A stretch of DNA of 14,221 nt from NCBI GenBank assembly GCA_937958475.1, contig CALFXR010000177.1, positions 1 through 14,221 of the forward strand, read 5' to 3'. Each line of letters begins with the position of its first letter. The stretch's first letter is position 1. Below, piece after piece: positions 1 to 6,960 of the stretch. The stretch is from an uncultured Mesorhizobium sp. GTDB taxonomy: Bacteria > Pseudomonadota > Alphaproteobacteria > Rhizobiales > Rhizobiaceae. The notes beneath the pieces are model-generated. The model ran no database searches. It had not been told where the DNA came from and saw only the letters and a program-made list of their open reading frames with translations. The position numbers and the translations under genes are program-made.

Positions 1-539
1 ACCTTGTCGATGACGTGGATGACGCCGTTCGACTGGTCGACGTCGGCGATGGTCACGGTGGCGACGCCGCCGTTCTCGTCGGTGACGGTGACCTTGCCGT
101 CTGCCGCCTTCAGCGTCAGCTCGCAGCCGCCGACCGTCCCGATCTTGTGCTCGCCGCCGCCGTCCATGACCATCTTGGTCACGTCGGCCGCCATCGCCTT
201 GGCGGCGACGACATGGCAGGTCAGCACCTTGGTCAGCTGGTCCTTGTTCTCGGGCTTCAGCAGCATGTCGACCGTGCCGGCCGGGAGCGCCTCGAAGGCG
301 GCGTTGACCGGGGCGAAGACGGTGAACGGGCCGGGGCCCGAAAGCGTCTCGACCAGGCCGGCGGCCTTGACGGCGGCGACGAGCGTCGTGTGGTCCTTCG
401 AGTTCACCGCGTTCTCGACGATGTTCTTGTCGGCATACATCGCCGCGCCGCCGACCATCGGATTGTCGGCATGGGCGACTGCGCCGAACATGACGAGAGC
501 GGTGGCGCCACCGAGCAGCGCCGCAGTGATCTTGTGCAT
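1..539 (-). CDS. Secreted fasciclin (FAS1) domain protein, 3' end cut by window edge
   Basis: Reading leftward from ATG 537-539, 179 complete codons are present before the window edge. Residues 1-24 form a signal peptide with an AHA cleavage motif at 22-24, so the protein is exported. One FAS1 domain follows (about 37-179). Its first conserved box is TVFAPVNAAF (73-82), and the second, GVIHVIDK (172-179), lies at the cut end, so probably only a few C-terminal residues are missing. Cys108 and Cys139 could form a disulfide. A GGGAG-like ribosome site precedes the ATG by about 9 nt. FAS1 domains usually mediate adhesion or protein contacts; no substrate is implied. The gene lies downstream of a sigma/anti-sigma pair on the same strand, across a 200-bp gap (540-739) holding a candidate ECF promoter and no other gene. 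By analogy with mycobacterial MPT70/MPT83 it may be a target of that sigma factor. The family call is secure; its regulation is inferred. Confidence 0.92.
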   Translation of the reverse strand, partial: MHKITAALLGGATALVMFGAVAHADNPMVGGAAMYADKNIVENAVNSKDHTTLVAAVKAAGLVETLSGPGPFTVFAPVNAAFEALPAGTVDMLLKPENKDQLTKVLTCHVVAAKAMAADVTKMVMDGGGEHKIGTVGGCELTLKAADGKVTVTDENGGVATVTIADVDQSNGVIHVIDK

Positions 540-629
540 TGGTGATTTCTCCCTTGCTTGTTTTCCCGTCATCGGGGGGACGCAGGGAGACACGGGCCGT
601 CCGCGGAAAGAGTTTCGCCGCCGTGCGGC

Positions 630-658
630 CTTCGCGTTCACGATGCGGTCACGGATGC
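630..658 (-). promoter_or_regulatory. Candidate ECF-type promoter upstream of the fasciclin gene
   Basis: On the minus strand GCATCC (658-653) is followed after 17 nt by GCGAAG (635-630). This resembles the mycobacterial SigK pattern as I recall it (CCATCC, about 16-17 nt, CCGAAT). It would place the transcript start roughly 80-85 nt before the fasciclin ATG. A related string lies upstream of the sigma gene. Short motifs in GC-rich DNA arise by chance, so this is only a candidate. Confidence 0.3.
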
Positions 659-739
659 TTGATCGCGTGACGGGCAAAGGGGCGGCCGAGGCCGTGCTGC
701 GGTCGCGACGCGGCGGCACACCCACGATCCTGCGGATGG

Positions 740-1456
740 TCAGACGTCGTGGAGATCGCCGGAAGCGACCACCGGACCGGTGGGCTGGCCGGTCGGCGAG
801 CCGCCGGGGGGCTCGAGGCTGATGGCGAACATGGCGCCGGCCGCGATGCGGTCACGGATCGCCTGCGCCACCGCGAGATGCACCGACGCGCCGACGGGGA
901 TGACGCCGAGCGACACCGGCTCCTTGCCCTGCTCGATCACCCACAGCTCGAAGTCGCGGCCTTCCGGCCGGGCGCCGGTGACGTGCGAGAGGCCGACGTC
1001 CTGCGTGCGGGCATCGTAGACGACGAAATAGTGGACGTCGGACTGCTGCGGCGCCAGCGAGGCGACGTAGCGCTGCGGGCTCTGGTCGGAGGGCGGCGCG
1101 ACGAAATAGGCCACCGTGATGGCGACGGCGAGCACCGCGGCCGCCGCGGCGAGGCCGCGCCAGAAAGCGAGGCTCGACCAGAGCGAGGCGCGCGCCGGCG
1201 TCGGCGCCGCCTTCGCGAACAGGCGGCGGTCGATCGCCGCCTTGACCGCGGGGGGAACGGCAATCTCGGGATAGGCGGCCGCCATCGGCGACAGGTGCAC
1301 CTCCCAGCGGTCGACCAGGCGCGCGAAGGCCTGGTCGCGCTCGATGCGAGCCGCGACCTCCCGGCGTTCTTCCGCCGGGAGCACGCCGACCACGTATTCG
1401 GCGGCGAGGATGTCGTCGCCGCCCGTGTCGGGGCTGTTTTCGTCGGCCGGGCTCAT
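740..1456 (-). CDS. RskA-like membrane anti-sigma factor
   Basis: A 238-residue protein that should hold the adjacent ECF sigma factor at the membrane. The N-terminal cytoplasmic part (about 1-95) begins with the typical AAEYVVGVLPAEERREV stretch (18-34). A single transmembrane helix lies at about 100-120. The exported C-terminal RskA domain ends in the diagnostic ISLEPPGGSPTGQPTGPVV (211-230 region). The start ATG 1454-1456 is chosen because it overlaps the sigma stop as ATGA, the usual translational coupling. An in-frame ATG 12 nt upstream (1466-1468) is possible. In the characterised relatives, regulated intramembrane proteolysis releases the sigma factor; no protease gene is present here. 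The inducing signal is unknown. A C-terminal RskA domain without a zinc-binding HxxxCxxC motif points to the RskA type rather than a ChrR/ZAS type. Confidence 0.9.
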   Translation of the reverse strand: MSPADENSPDTGGDDILAAEYVVGVLPAEERREVAARIERDQAFARLVDRWEVHLSPMAAAYPEIAVPPAVKAAIDRRLFAKAAPTPARASLWSSLAFWRGLAAAAAVLAVAITVAYFVAPPSDQSPQRYVASLAPQQSDVHYFVVYDARTQDVGLSHVTGARPEGRDFELWVIEQGKEPVSLGVIPVGASVHLAVAQAIRDRIAAGAMFAISLEPPGGSPTGQPTGPVVASGDLHDV

Positions 1457-1992
1457 CGCTCCAGGCATTCCCTCAGTTTCATCAGGCTGCGGCGCAGCCA
1501 GGTCCTCATCGTGTTCAACGGCACGCCGTGGCGCTCGGCGAGTTCGGCGTAGCTCTCGCCCTTGAGATAGGCTCCCCGGACGGCCGCCGCCCGATCCTTG
1601 TCCAGTTCGTCGAGGCAGACGTGGATGCGCTCGCTTTCGCCGCTCGCCACCGCCGCCGCCTCGGGTCCGGGCGTCGGGTCGGCGATGTCCAGCGCGGCGT
1701 CGATGTCGACCGTCGGACGGCGCCGGGCCCTTATGCGGTCGATCGCATGGTTGCGCGCGATCGCCGCCAGCCAGGAGATCGGGCTGAGATCGGAAACCGC
1801 GAAGCGGTCGGCCTTCGTCCATATCTTGACGAAGACCTCCTGCAGCGCTTCTTCGGCCTCTGCCCGGTCGCCCAAGATACGCAGGCACACGCCGAACAGT
1901 TTCGCGCTGGTCTGCCGGTAGAGCAGATCGAACGCGCCGCGGTCCCCCATCGAGGTGCGAACGATCAGCTTGGTGATGTCCTGGGCAGTCAT
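1453..1992 (-). CDS. ECF-family RNA polymerase sigma factor (SigK-like arrangement)
   Basis: A 179-residue sigma-70 family protein of ECF size. Region 2 spans about 13-90, with AEEALQEVFVKIW (46-58) as the core-binding 2.2 segment and SWLAAIARNHAIDRIR (73-88) covering 2.3/2.4. An acidic, proline-rich linker follows (96-118). Region 4 (about 122-178) carries the helix-turn-helix SYAELAERHGVPLNTMRTWL (147-166), which reads the -35 element. There is no extra C-terminal domain. The ATG 1990-1992 gives the normal N-terminus (MTAQDITKLI). No good ribosome site precedes it, and a TTG at 2055 would add 21 atypical residues, so the start is only moderately sure. It is co-transcribed with the anti-sigma gene (4-bp overlap) and divergent from the amidase gene. 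Likely self-regulated through the motif at 2039-2068. Belonging to the SigK-like group is inferred from the neighbours, not from a tree. Confidence 0.92.
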   Translation of the reverse strand: MTAQDITKLIVRTSMGDRGAFDLLYRQTSAKLFGVCLRILGDRAEAEEALQEVFVKIWTKADRFAVSDLSPISWLAAIARNHAIDRIRARRRPTVDIDAALDIADPTPGPEAAAVASGESERIHVCLDELDKDRAAAVRGAYLKGESYAELAERHGVPLNTMRTWLRRSLMKLRECLER

Positions 1993-2038
1993 TGGCGCCA
2001 GATTACGAAGTCTCCTCGCATTTGCAACGCAGGAAAAA

Positions 2039-2068
2039 GGTCGAAGGCGACGCAATTGCCAAGGATGT
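2039..2068 (-). promoter_or_regulatory. Candidate autoregulatory ECF promoter of the sigma operon
   Basis: On the minus strand ACATCC (2068-2063) is followed after 18 nt by TCGACC (2044-2039), about 47 nt before the sigma ATG. It shares CATCC and a CGA core, at nearly the same spacing, with the string upstream of the fasciclin gene. The -10 half is a weak match to the mycobacterial SigK consensus. It lies in the 122-bp divergent gap to the amidase gene. Confidence 0.25.
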
Positions 2069-2114
2069 CGCCGATGGACTAGCCTCGCCGCCGAAACGAA
2101 GGGGATTGGGGAAC

Positions 2115-3608
2115 ATGTCCTTGGAACGGCTTCTCTGGGAGACCGACGCCTGCGGTCTCGCCGAACGGGTACACAAGGGAGAGGTCTCTCCGGTCGACCT
2201 CGTCGAGGCGGCGATCGCGCGCGCCGAGCGCGTCAACCCCGAGATCAACGCCATCGCGGAAAGGACCTACGAGAGCGCCCGCGCCGCGGCGAAGACGGTC
2301 GACCGGGCCGACCCGCTCGCCGGCGTGCCCTTCGCCATCAAGGACCTCGCCATCGCCCAGAAGGGGGTACCGACGCATTCCGGCAGCAAGGTCCCTGCCT
2401 TCGTGCCGGACTTCGATTCGGTCCTCGTCGAGCGCTACCGTGCCGCCGGCCTGATCCCGATCGTCACCAGCACCTCGCCCGAATACGGCGTCAAGCTGAT
2501 GACCGAGACGGAGGCCTTCGGCATCACGCGCAATCCGTGGAACACCGGCCACACGTCGGGCGGCTCGTCGGGCGGCGCGGCGGCGCTCGTCGCCGCGGGC
2601 GTGGTGCCGGCCGCGCATGCCTCCGACGGCGGCGGCTCGATCCGGGTGCCGTCGTCGACCACCGGCCTCGTCGGCCTGAAGACCTCGCGCGGGCGCATCC
2701 CGCTGTCGCCGCTGGTCTCGGAAGCCTGGTACGGCTACGTGGTCGACCACGCGGTGACGCGCTCGGTGCGCGACAGCGCGCTGCTGCTCGACCTGACCCA
2801 CGGGCCGGATCCGCTGGCGCCCTATGCGGCGCGCCCGCCGAAAGGCACCTTCGCCGAGGCCGCCGCCCGCGACCCCGGACGCCTGTCGCTCGCCGTCTAC
2901 CGCAAGTCGCCGCTCGGGCTGGAGATTTCCGCCGAGCCGCTGGCCGCGCTCGACGCGGCGATCGCGCTGGCGCGGGAAGGCGGCCACACGGTCGAGGAGA
3001 TCGACCTGCCGATGATCGGCCGCGACTTCATGGCCGACTTCTGCATCGCCGTCGCCTCGGCGACCGCCGGCTCGATGCGCATCGAGGCGGCCCGCGTCGG
3101 CCGGCCGATCCTCGGCGACCTCGAACGGGCCACCCGCGTGCTCGCCCGTTTCGGCGACGTGATGACCGGCGGCGAGGTCTACGAGGCGCTGGAACGCCTG
3201 TCGCTCGCGACCCGGCAGATGCTCGTCGCCACCGCGCGCTTCGACGCCGTGCTGATGCCGATCATCGCCCACCCGCCGCTCGCCTGCGGGGCGATGGATC
3301 CGAAGGGAGCCGACGAGTTCCTCGAGAACACGCTCGACAAGCTCCGCCTCACCCGGCTGCTGCGCGTGCGCTCGCTTCTCGGACAGCTCATGGACAAGAG
3401 CCTCTGGTTCACCCACTGGCCGGCGATCCAGAACGTCACCGGCCAACCGTCGATCGCCATGCCGGTCCATGTCACCGCCGCCGGCCTTCCGCTCGGCATC
3501 CAGGCCGTCGGCCGGCCGGGCGACGAGGAGACGCTGCTTTCGTTCGCCGCGCAGATGGAGAGGATCTCCGGCTGGCTTTCGCGCCGCGCGCCGCTTATGC
3601 GTCCGTAA
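2115..3608 (+). CDS. Amidase-signature family hydrolase
   Basis: A 497-residue cytoplasmic amidase of the serine amidase-signature (AS) family, which hydrolyses C-N amide bonds. The complete Ser-cisSer-Lys triad is visible: Lys76 in GVPFAIKDLA, cis-Ser151 in TSGGSSGGAAALVA, and nucleophile Ser175 in SDGGGSIRVPSS. The 24-residue gap between the two serines matches the family. Length is normal. ATG 2115 is chosen because a G-rich ribosome site (AAGGGGATTGGGG) sits just upstream; the frame stays open to 1992 but gives a non-family leader. The next gene, an M20 peptidase, starts 28 bp downstream on the same strand, so the two are probably one operon that cleaves and then processes an amide or peptide-like compound. 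Substrate cannot be read from sequence. It lacks partner genes that would make it the GatA subunit of the tRNA amidotransferase. Confidence 0.93.
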   Translation: MSLERLLWETDACGLAERVHKGEVSPVDLVEAAIARAERVNPEINAIAERTYESARAAAKTVDRADPLAGVPFAIKDLAIAQKGVPTHSGSKVPAFVPDFDSVLVERYRAAGLIPIVTSTSPEYGVKLMTETEAFGITRNPWNTGHTSGGSSGGAAALVAAGVVPAAHASDGGGSIRVPSSTTGLVGLKTSRGRIPLSPLVSEAWYGYVVDHAVTRSVRDSALLLDLTHGPDPLAPYAARPPKGTFAEAAARDPGRLSLAVYRKSPLGLEISAEPLAALDAAIALAREGGHTVEEIDLPMIGRDFMADFCIAVASATAGSMRIEAARVGRPILGDLERATRVLARFGDVMTGGEVYEALERLSLATRQMLVATARFDAVLMPIIAHPPLACGAMDPKGADEFLENTLDKLRLTRLLRVRSLLGQLMDKSLWFTHWPAIQNVTGQPSIAMPVHVTAAGLPLGIQAVGRPGDEETLLSFAAQMERISGWLSRRAPLMRP

Positions 3609-3636
3609 TGACCGCAGAAGGCGACCTCACCCGGAC

Positions 3637-5268
3637 ATGAGCAGCGACGATTTCCTCGCCGTCCGCACCGAGCACTGGGCGCGGACGCTGACCGCCATCC
3701 CGAGCGTCACCGGCACGCGCGACGAGGCGGAGTTCGCCGACAGGCTGGTCGCGCTCCTGAAGGGCAACCCCGCCTTCGCCGCGCCCGCCGGCCGGGTGTG
3801 GACGCTGGACGTGCCGGGCGGGGCGTTTCCGCGCAAGTGCGTGCTCGGCCTCGTGCGCGGCGCGGGCTCACGCACGGTCGTGCTCACCGGGCATTTCGAC
3901 ATCGTCGAGACCGGCTGCTACGGGCCGCTCGAGCCGCTGGCGCTCGACCCCGACCGGCTGGGGCCGGCGCTCGTGGCGCGCATCGGCGACGAGCCGCACG
4001 AGGCGCGCGCCGCGCAGGCGGCGAAGGATCTGGCCGATGGCGCGTTCCTCCCCGGCCGCGGCCTGCTCGACATGAAGGCCGGGCTGTCCGCCGGACTGGC
4101 GGTGATCGAGAAGCTGGCGTCGGCGCCGTTCGACGGCAACCTGCTGTTCATCGCCGTGCCCGACGAGGAGGGCAATTCCGCCGGCGCCCGGCGCATCTCG
4201 CAGGCGCTGGCCGGCATCGCCGCCGATCACGGCCTCGCCATCGAGGCGGCCATCAACCTCGACGCCACGGTGGACGACGGCGACGGCGCCGAGGGCCGCG
4301 CCGTCGCGCTCGGCTCGGTCGGCAAGCTCCTGCCGAGCGCGCTGGTGGTGGGCCGCGCCGCGCATGCGTCGGATTCGTTCCGCGGCATCGGTGCCGCCGC
4401 GATCGCCGGCGCGCTGGCCGCCGAGATGGAATGGGCGCCGGAGCTGACCGAGCGCAGCGGCGACGAACTCGGCGCCGGGCCGACGCTGCTCGGCATGAAG
4501 GATTCGAAGGCCGCCTACGACGTCACGACGCCGGCGAGCGTCTGGATGTACTGGAACGTCATGACGCATCGCCGCGCGCCGGCCGAGGTGCTCGACGCGG
4601 TGGAGGCGGCGGCGTCAAGCAGCGCCGCGGCGCTGATGGAGCGGCTCGCCGAGCGCGCCACGGCGTCCGGCGCGACGGTCTCGCTCGCCCCCGTCGCGGT
4701 GGTCCGCTACGCCGCGCTGCTCGCCGGGGCGCTGCAGAGACCCGGCGCGCGGGCCGCGTTCGACGCCCTGTCCGACGAGCTCGCCGCCTCCGCGCTCAGC
4801 CTGCCGGACCAGTGCCGCAAGCTGACGGAGAAGGCCTGGGAACTGAGCGGCCGCTCCGGCCCGGCGATCGTGCTCGGCTTCGCCTCGATCCCCTATCTGC
4901 CGGTCGAATTGCGCGACGACGACGGCGCCCGGCGGCTCGACGCCGCCGTCCGCGCCGCGATGGCGACGACGACCGCCGTCCATGCGACGAGCCTGCGCAC
5001 GATCCGCTACTTCCCCGGCATCTCCGACGTCAGCTTCTTCGGCCAGGCCGATGCGGGCCACGTGCCGGCGATCGCCGAAAACACGCCGATGTGGCGGGCG
5101 ATCCTCGCCGGCGCGGAGCGCTTCGGCGCCGCCGGCATCCCCTCGATCAACGCCGGTCCGTGGGGCCGCGACTACCACACGCGGCTGGAGCGCATGCATG
5201 CCGGCTACGGCTTCCGCGTGCTGCCGGCGCTGCTCCTGTCGATCGTCGAGAACCTGCTGCGGCGCTGA
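3637..5268 (+). CDS. M20-family metallopeptidase/deacylase, RocB-like
   Basis: A 543-residue zinc hydrolase of the M20 family. Metal and catalytic motifs are present: GHFDIVET (85-92; His86, Asp88), RGLLDMKAG (141-149; bridging Asp145), VPDEEGNSAGAR (174-185; Glu177 base and Glu178 ligand), RAAHAS in the lid region, and a late GRDYHTRLERM with ligand His514. The length and the late FPGISDVSFF motif recall RocB, the arginine-utilisation protein of Bacillus, rather than the shorter ArgE/DapE deacylases (about 375-400 aa). The call RocB-like is from memory of the family. ATG 3637 gives a sensible N-terminus; a short ORF opening at 3608 inside the gap is ignored. It follows the amidase by 28 bp and presumably acts in the same pathway. 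No signal peptide, so it is cytoplasmic. The actual substrate (acyl-amino acid, dipeptide or other) is unknown. Confidence 0.88.
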   Translation: MSSDDFLAVRTEHWARTLTAIPSVTGTRDEAEFADRLVALLKGNPAFAAPAGRVWTLDVPGGAFPRKCVLGLVRGAGSRTVVLTGHFDIVETGCYGPLEPLALDPDRLGPALVARIGDEPHEARAAQAAKDLADGAFLPGRGLLDMKAGLSAGLAVIEKLASAPFDGNLLFIAVPDEEGNSAGARRISQALAGIAADHGLAIEAAINLDATVDDGDGAEGRAVALGSVGKLLPSALVVGRAAHASDSFRGIGAAAIAGALAAEMEWAPELTERSGDELGAGPTLLGMKDSKAAYDVTTPASVWMYWNVMTHRRAPAEVLDAVEAAASSSAAALMERLAERATASGATVSLAPVAVVRYAALLAGALQRPGARAAFDALSDELAASALSLPDQCRKLTEKAWELSGRSGPAIVLGFASIPYLPVELRDDDGARRLDAAVRAAMATTTAVHATSLRTIRYFPGISDVSFFGQADAGHVPAIAENTPMWRAILAGAERFGAAGIPSINAGPWGRDYHTRLERMHAGYGFRVLPALLLSIVENLLRR

Positions 5269-5270
5269 GT

Positions 5271-5897
5271 TCAGTCCTCCCGCCGGAAGGTGCCGAAGTG
5301 GAAGCGCTGCACGGCGCCCGAGGGCGTGACGTGCTCGTGCCGGCAGCTGTCGACGAGGCGGAATCCCTCGCCGAGCGCGGCGGCGAGTTTCTCCGCGTCG
5401 TAGCGCTCGACGGGCAGGCCGCTGCATTTCTCCGGCCCGTCGGGCGCGAAGGTGCCGATGATGGCGTGTCCGCCGGGGCGGAGGCCGGCGCGCAGGCGAT
5501 CGAGATAGGCGGCGCGGTCGCCGGGATCGGTGAGGAAATGGAAGGCGGCGCGGTCGTGCCAGATGTCGTAGAGCCGCGCCGGGCGCCACTTGGTCACGTC
5601 GGCCGCGATCCACGACACGCCGGAAGAAGCGGCGCCGAGCCGCTTTCGCGCGGCCGCGAGCGCCGCGTCCGAAAGGTCGAGCACGGTCACGTCGCGAAAG
5701 CCATTGTCGATGAGCCAGTCGACGAGCGTCGAGGCGCCGCCGCCGATGTCGACGACGACGCTCCCGGGAGCGGCGCCTGCGCGTTGCAGGAGGTCGGCCG
5801 AAGGCTGCGGCACCGGCTGGTACCAGCTCACCGCATCGCTCGCCCTGGTCGCGTAGACCTGCTGCCAATGCGCCTGCCGGTCCTGTTTCGCTGACAC
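5271..5897 (-). CDS. Class I SAM-dependent methyltransferase
   Basis: A 208-residue Rossmann-fold methyltransferase. Motif I is VVVDIGGGAS (47-56), the SAM-binding loop. The acidic end of strand 2 is TVLDLSDAAL (71-80), an AAD (98-100) follows strand 3, and a post-I region LYDIWHDRAAFHFL (109-122) comes next, with LRPGGHAIIGTF (139-150) as the late strand. The GTG at 5895-5897 is chosen because GGAGGG (5910-5905) lies 7 nt before it; an upstream in-frame GTG at 5945 has no such site. The target (small molecule or protein) is not evident, although the WHDRAAFHFL segment is common in small-molecule methyltransferases of the thiopurine/tellurite-resistance type. It converges on the M20 gene with only 2 bp between stop codons. 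Upstream on the same strand is the DUF2189 gene, 71 bp away across a strong hairpin. Confidence 0.88.
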   Translation of the reverse strand: MSAKQDRQAHWQQVYATRASDAVSWYQPVPQPSADLLQRAGAAPGSVVVDIGGGASTLVDWLIDNGFRDVTVLDLSDAALAAARKRLGAASSGVSWIAADVTKWRPARLYDIWHDRAAFHFLTDPGDRAAYLDRLRAGLRPGGHAIIGTFAPDGPEKCSGLPVERYDAEKLAAALGEGFRLVDSCRHEHVTPSGAVQRFHFGTFRRED

Positions 5898-5904
5898 CTC
5901 GTCG

Positions 5905-5910
5905 CCCTCC
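5905..5910 (-). promoter_or_regulatory. Ribosome binding site deciding the methyltransferase GTG start
   Basis: GGAGGG on the minus strand, 7 nt before GTG 5897-5895. It is a near-perfect Shine-Dalgarno and favours the shorter protein over the 16-residue longer reading from 5945. Confidence 0.75.
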
Positions 5911-5929
5911 TGCCGGGCAGGATAGGCGC

Positions 5930-5958
5930 GACCGGCGCGCGTCACAAGCGCGCCGGTC
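5930..5958 (-). terminator. Perfect 11-bp inverted repeat between the DUF2189 and methyltransferase genes
   Basis: GACCGGCGCGC (5930-5940) and its exact complement GCGCGCCGGTC (5948-5958) flank a 7-nt loop. On the minus strand it begins 10 nt after the DUF2189 stop codon and ends 19 nt before the methyltransferase ribosome site. The stem is very stable, but no T-run follows on either strand. It could be a non-canonical terminator or attenuator, an RNA-stability hairpin, or a protein-binding palindrome. Confidence 0.5.
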
Positions 5959-5968
5959 GGGGCAGATG

Positions 5969-6775
5969 TCAGGGCAAGGGCACGGCCTTACGATAGAGGT
6001 GCCAGGTGGCGTGGCCGAGCACCGGCAGCACGACGAGCAGCCCGAGGAAGAAGGGAACGCAGGCCGCCATCACGGCCAGCGTGACCACGACGCCCCAGCC
6101 GAGCATGGCGACCGGGCTGGCGACCACCGCCTTGACGCTGGTGATCATCGCCGTGACGAAGTCGTAGTTGCGCTCCATCAGCAGCGGAATCGCGATGACG
6201 GTGATCGAGAACAGCGTCAGCGCGATGACGGCGCCGACCACATGCCCGACCGCGAGGAACAGCCAGCCCTGCGGCGTCGTGAAGACGACGCTCATGAACT
6301 TGTCGAGCGTCGAGAACGACATGCGCCCGAGGAACAGCGCGACGAGCAGGCGGATCTGGTACATCCAGATCCAGAAGACGAAGAGCATGACGAAGGCCAT
6401 CCACGACAGTTCGCGCAGGCGCTGCGCCCAGACCACGGACAGGACGGGTGCCCACTCCAGCGGTTCGCCGCTCTGCAGCCTCCTGCTGACCTCGTAGAGG
6501 CCGACGGCGGCGAACGGGCCGATCAGCGGGAAGCCGATGGCGAAGGGATAGATCATCCACGACATGTCCCAGCGGGTCAGCGCCAGGACGATGATGATGC
6601 CGATCAGGGCAAACGACGCCGCGAAGAAGAAGCCGAAGCGCGGCGCCCGCGCGAAGTCGGACATGCCCTGGAACAGGGCCGCGCGGATATCGGCGCCGCT
6701 GACCGCCACCACCGCGGGCATCGTGGGCGCTTTCGCCGCGGGCGGCGGTGTGACCGGTTGCGGTTCGTCTGCCAT
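5969..6775 (-). CDS. DUF2189 integral membrane protein
   Basis: A 268-residue membrane protein matching the DUF2189 family, for which I know no established function. After a proline-rich cytoplasmic head (1-25), hydrophobic segments lie at about 46-66, 73-95, 122-148, 170-200 and 220-255. Family-like features include the FALIGIIIVLAL helix, YPFAIGFPLIGPFAAVGLYEV (76-95), and WAPVLSVVWAQRLRELSWMA in the middle loop. ATG 6773-6775 is chosen for the MADEPQ start, with a run of six Gs (6785-6790 on the opposite strand) as ribosome site 9 nt upstream. It is divergent from argB. The upstream gap carries a TTGAC-N4-ATCAA box and a TACTAT -10-like element, suggesting oxygen- or nitric-oxide-responsive control by an FNR/FixK/Dnr-type regulator. 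The family assignment is from recall of conserved blocks. Confidence 0.85.
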   Translation of the reverse strand: MADEPQPVTPPPAAKAPTMPAVVAVSGADIRAALFQGMSDFARAPRFGFFFAASFALIGIIIVLALTRWDMSWMIYPFAIGFPLIGPFAAVGLYEVSRRLQSGEPLEWAPVLSVVWAQRLRELSWMAFVMLFVFWIWMYQIRLLVALFLGRMSFSTLDKFMSVVFTTPQGWLFLAVGHVVGAVIALTLFSITVIAIPLLMERNYDFVTAMITSVKAVVASPVAMLGWGVVVTLAVMAACVPFFLGLLVVLPVLGHATWHLYRKAVPLP

Positions 6776-6829
6776 GTATGCGTTCCCCCCCTTTTTTCGC
6801 GCGGCTGATGCCGCCACGATCCCCAGCGC

Positions 6830-6835
6830 ATAGTA
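6830..6835 (-). promoter_or_regulatory. Candidate -10 element of the DUF2189 gene
   Basis: TACTAT on the minus strand in an otherwise GC-rich gap, about 55 nt before the DUF2189 ATG. A transcript start near 6823-6825 would put the FNR/FixK-like box at about -42, the classic class II activator position. Confidence 0.35.
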
Positions 6836-6859
6836 GCGTCGGCCTGGCCGCGCTGCGCC

Positions 6860-6873
6860 TTGACCGAAATCAA
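6860..6873 (-). promoter_or_regulatory. FNR/FixK-type box, TTGAC-N4-ATCAA
   Basis: On the plus strand TTGAC CGAA ATCAA, differing from the symmetric TTGAT-N4-ATCAA consensus at one base and fitting the rhizobial TTGAY-N4-RTCAA form. It lies in the 185-bp divergent gap between the DUF2189 gene and argB, about 30 bp upstream of a -10-like element reading toward DUF2189. Bound proteins of this family respond to low oxygen or nitric oxide. Activity is inferred only. Confidence 0.45.
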
Positions 6874-6960
6874 AGCCGGCGACGACCTGCGCCGGGAAGC
6901 GATTGCCCGCCCTCCCGTTTCCCGCTAAGAGCCCGCCGACACGCTCCAGGAAGACATCCC

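Noticed and set aside
540..739. Possible small gene between the anti-sigma and fasciclin genes
   Set aside because: No frame of 200 bp here has a ribosome site with a protein-like composition. The region is better explained as the fasciclin gene's leader.
1955..3640. 561-codon open frame on the plus strand
   Set aside because: A shifted frame over the amidase gene, Arg-rich with no motifs; the amidase triad is in the neighbouring frame.
3798..5894. 698-codon open frame on the plus strand
   Set aside because: It overlaps the M20 gene in another frame and the methyltransferase gene antisense. The composition is low-complexity Arg/Ala and the M20 motifs are in the other frame.
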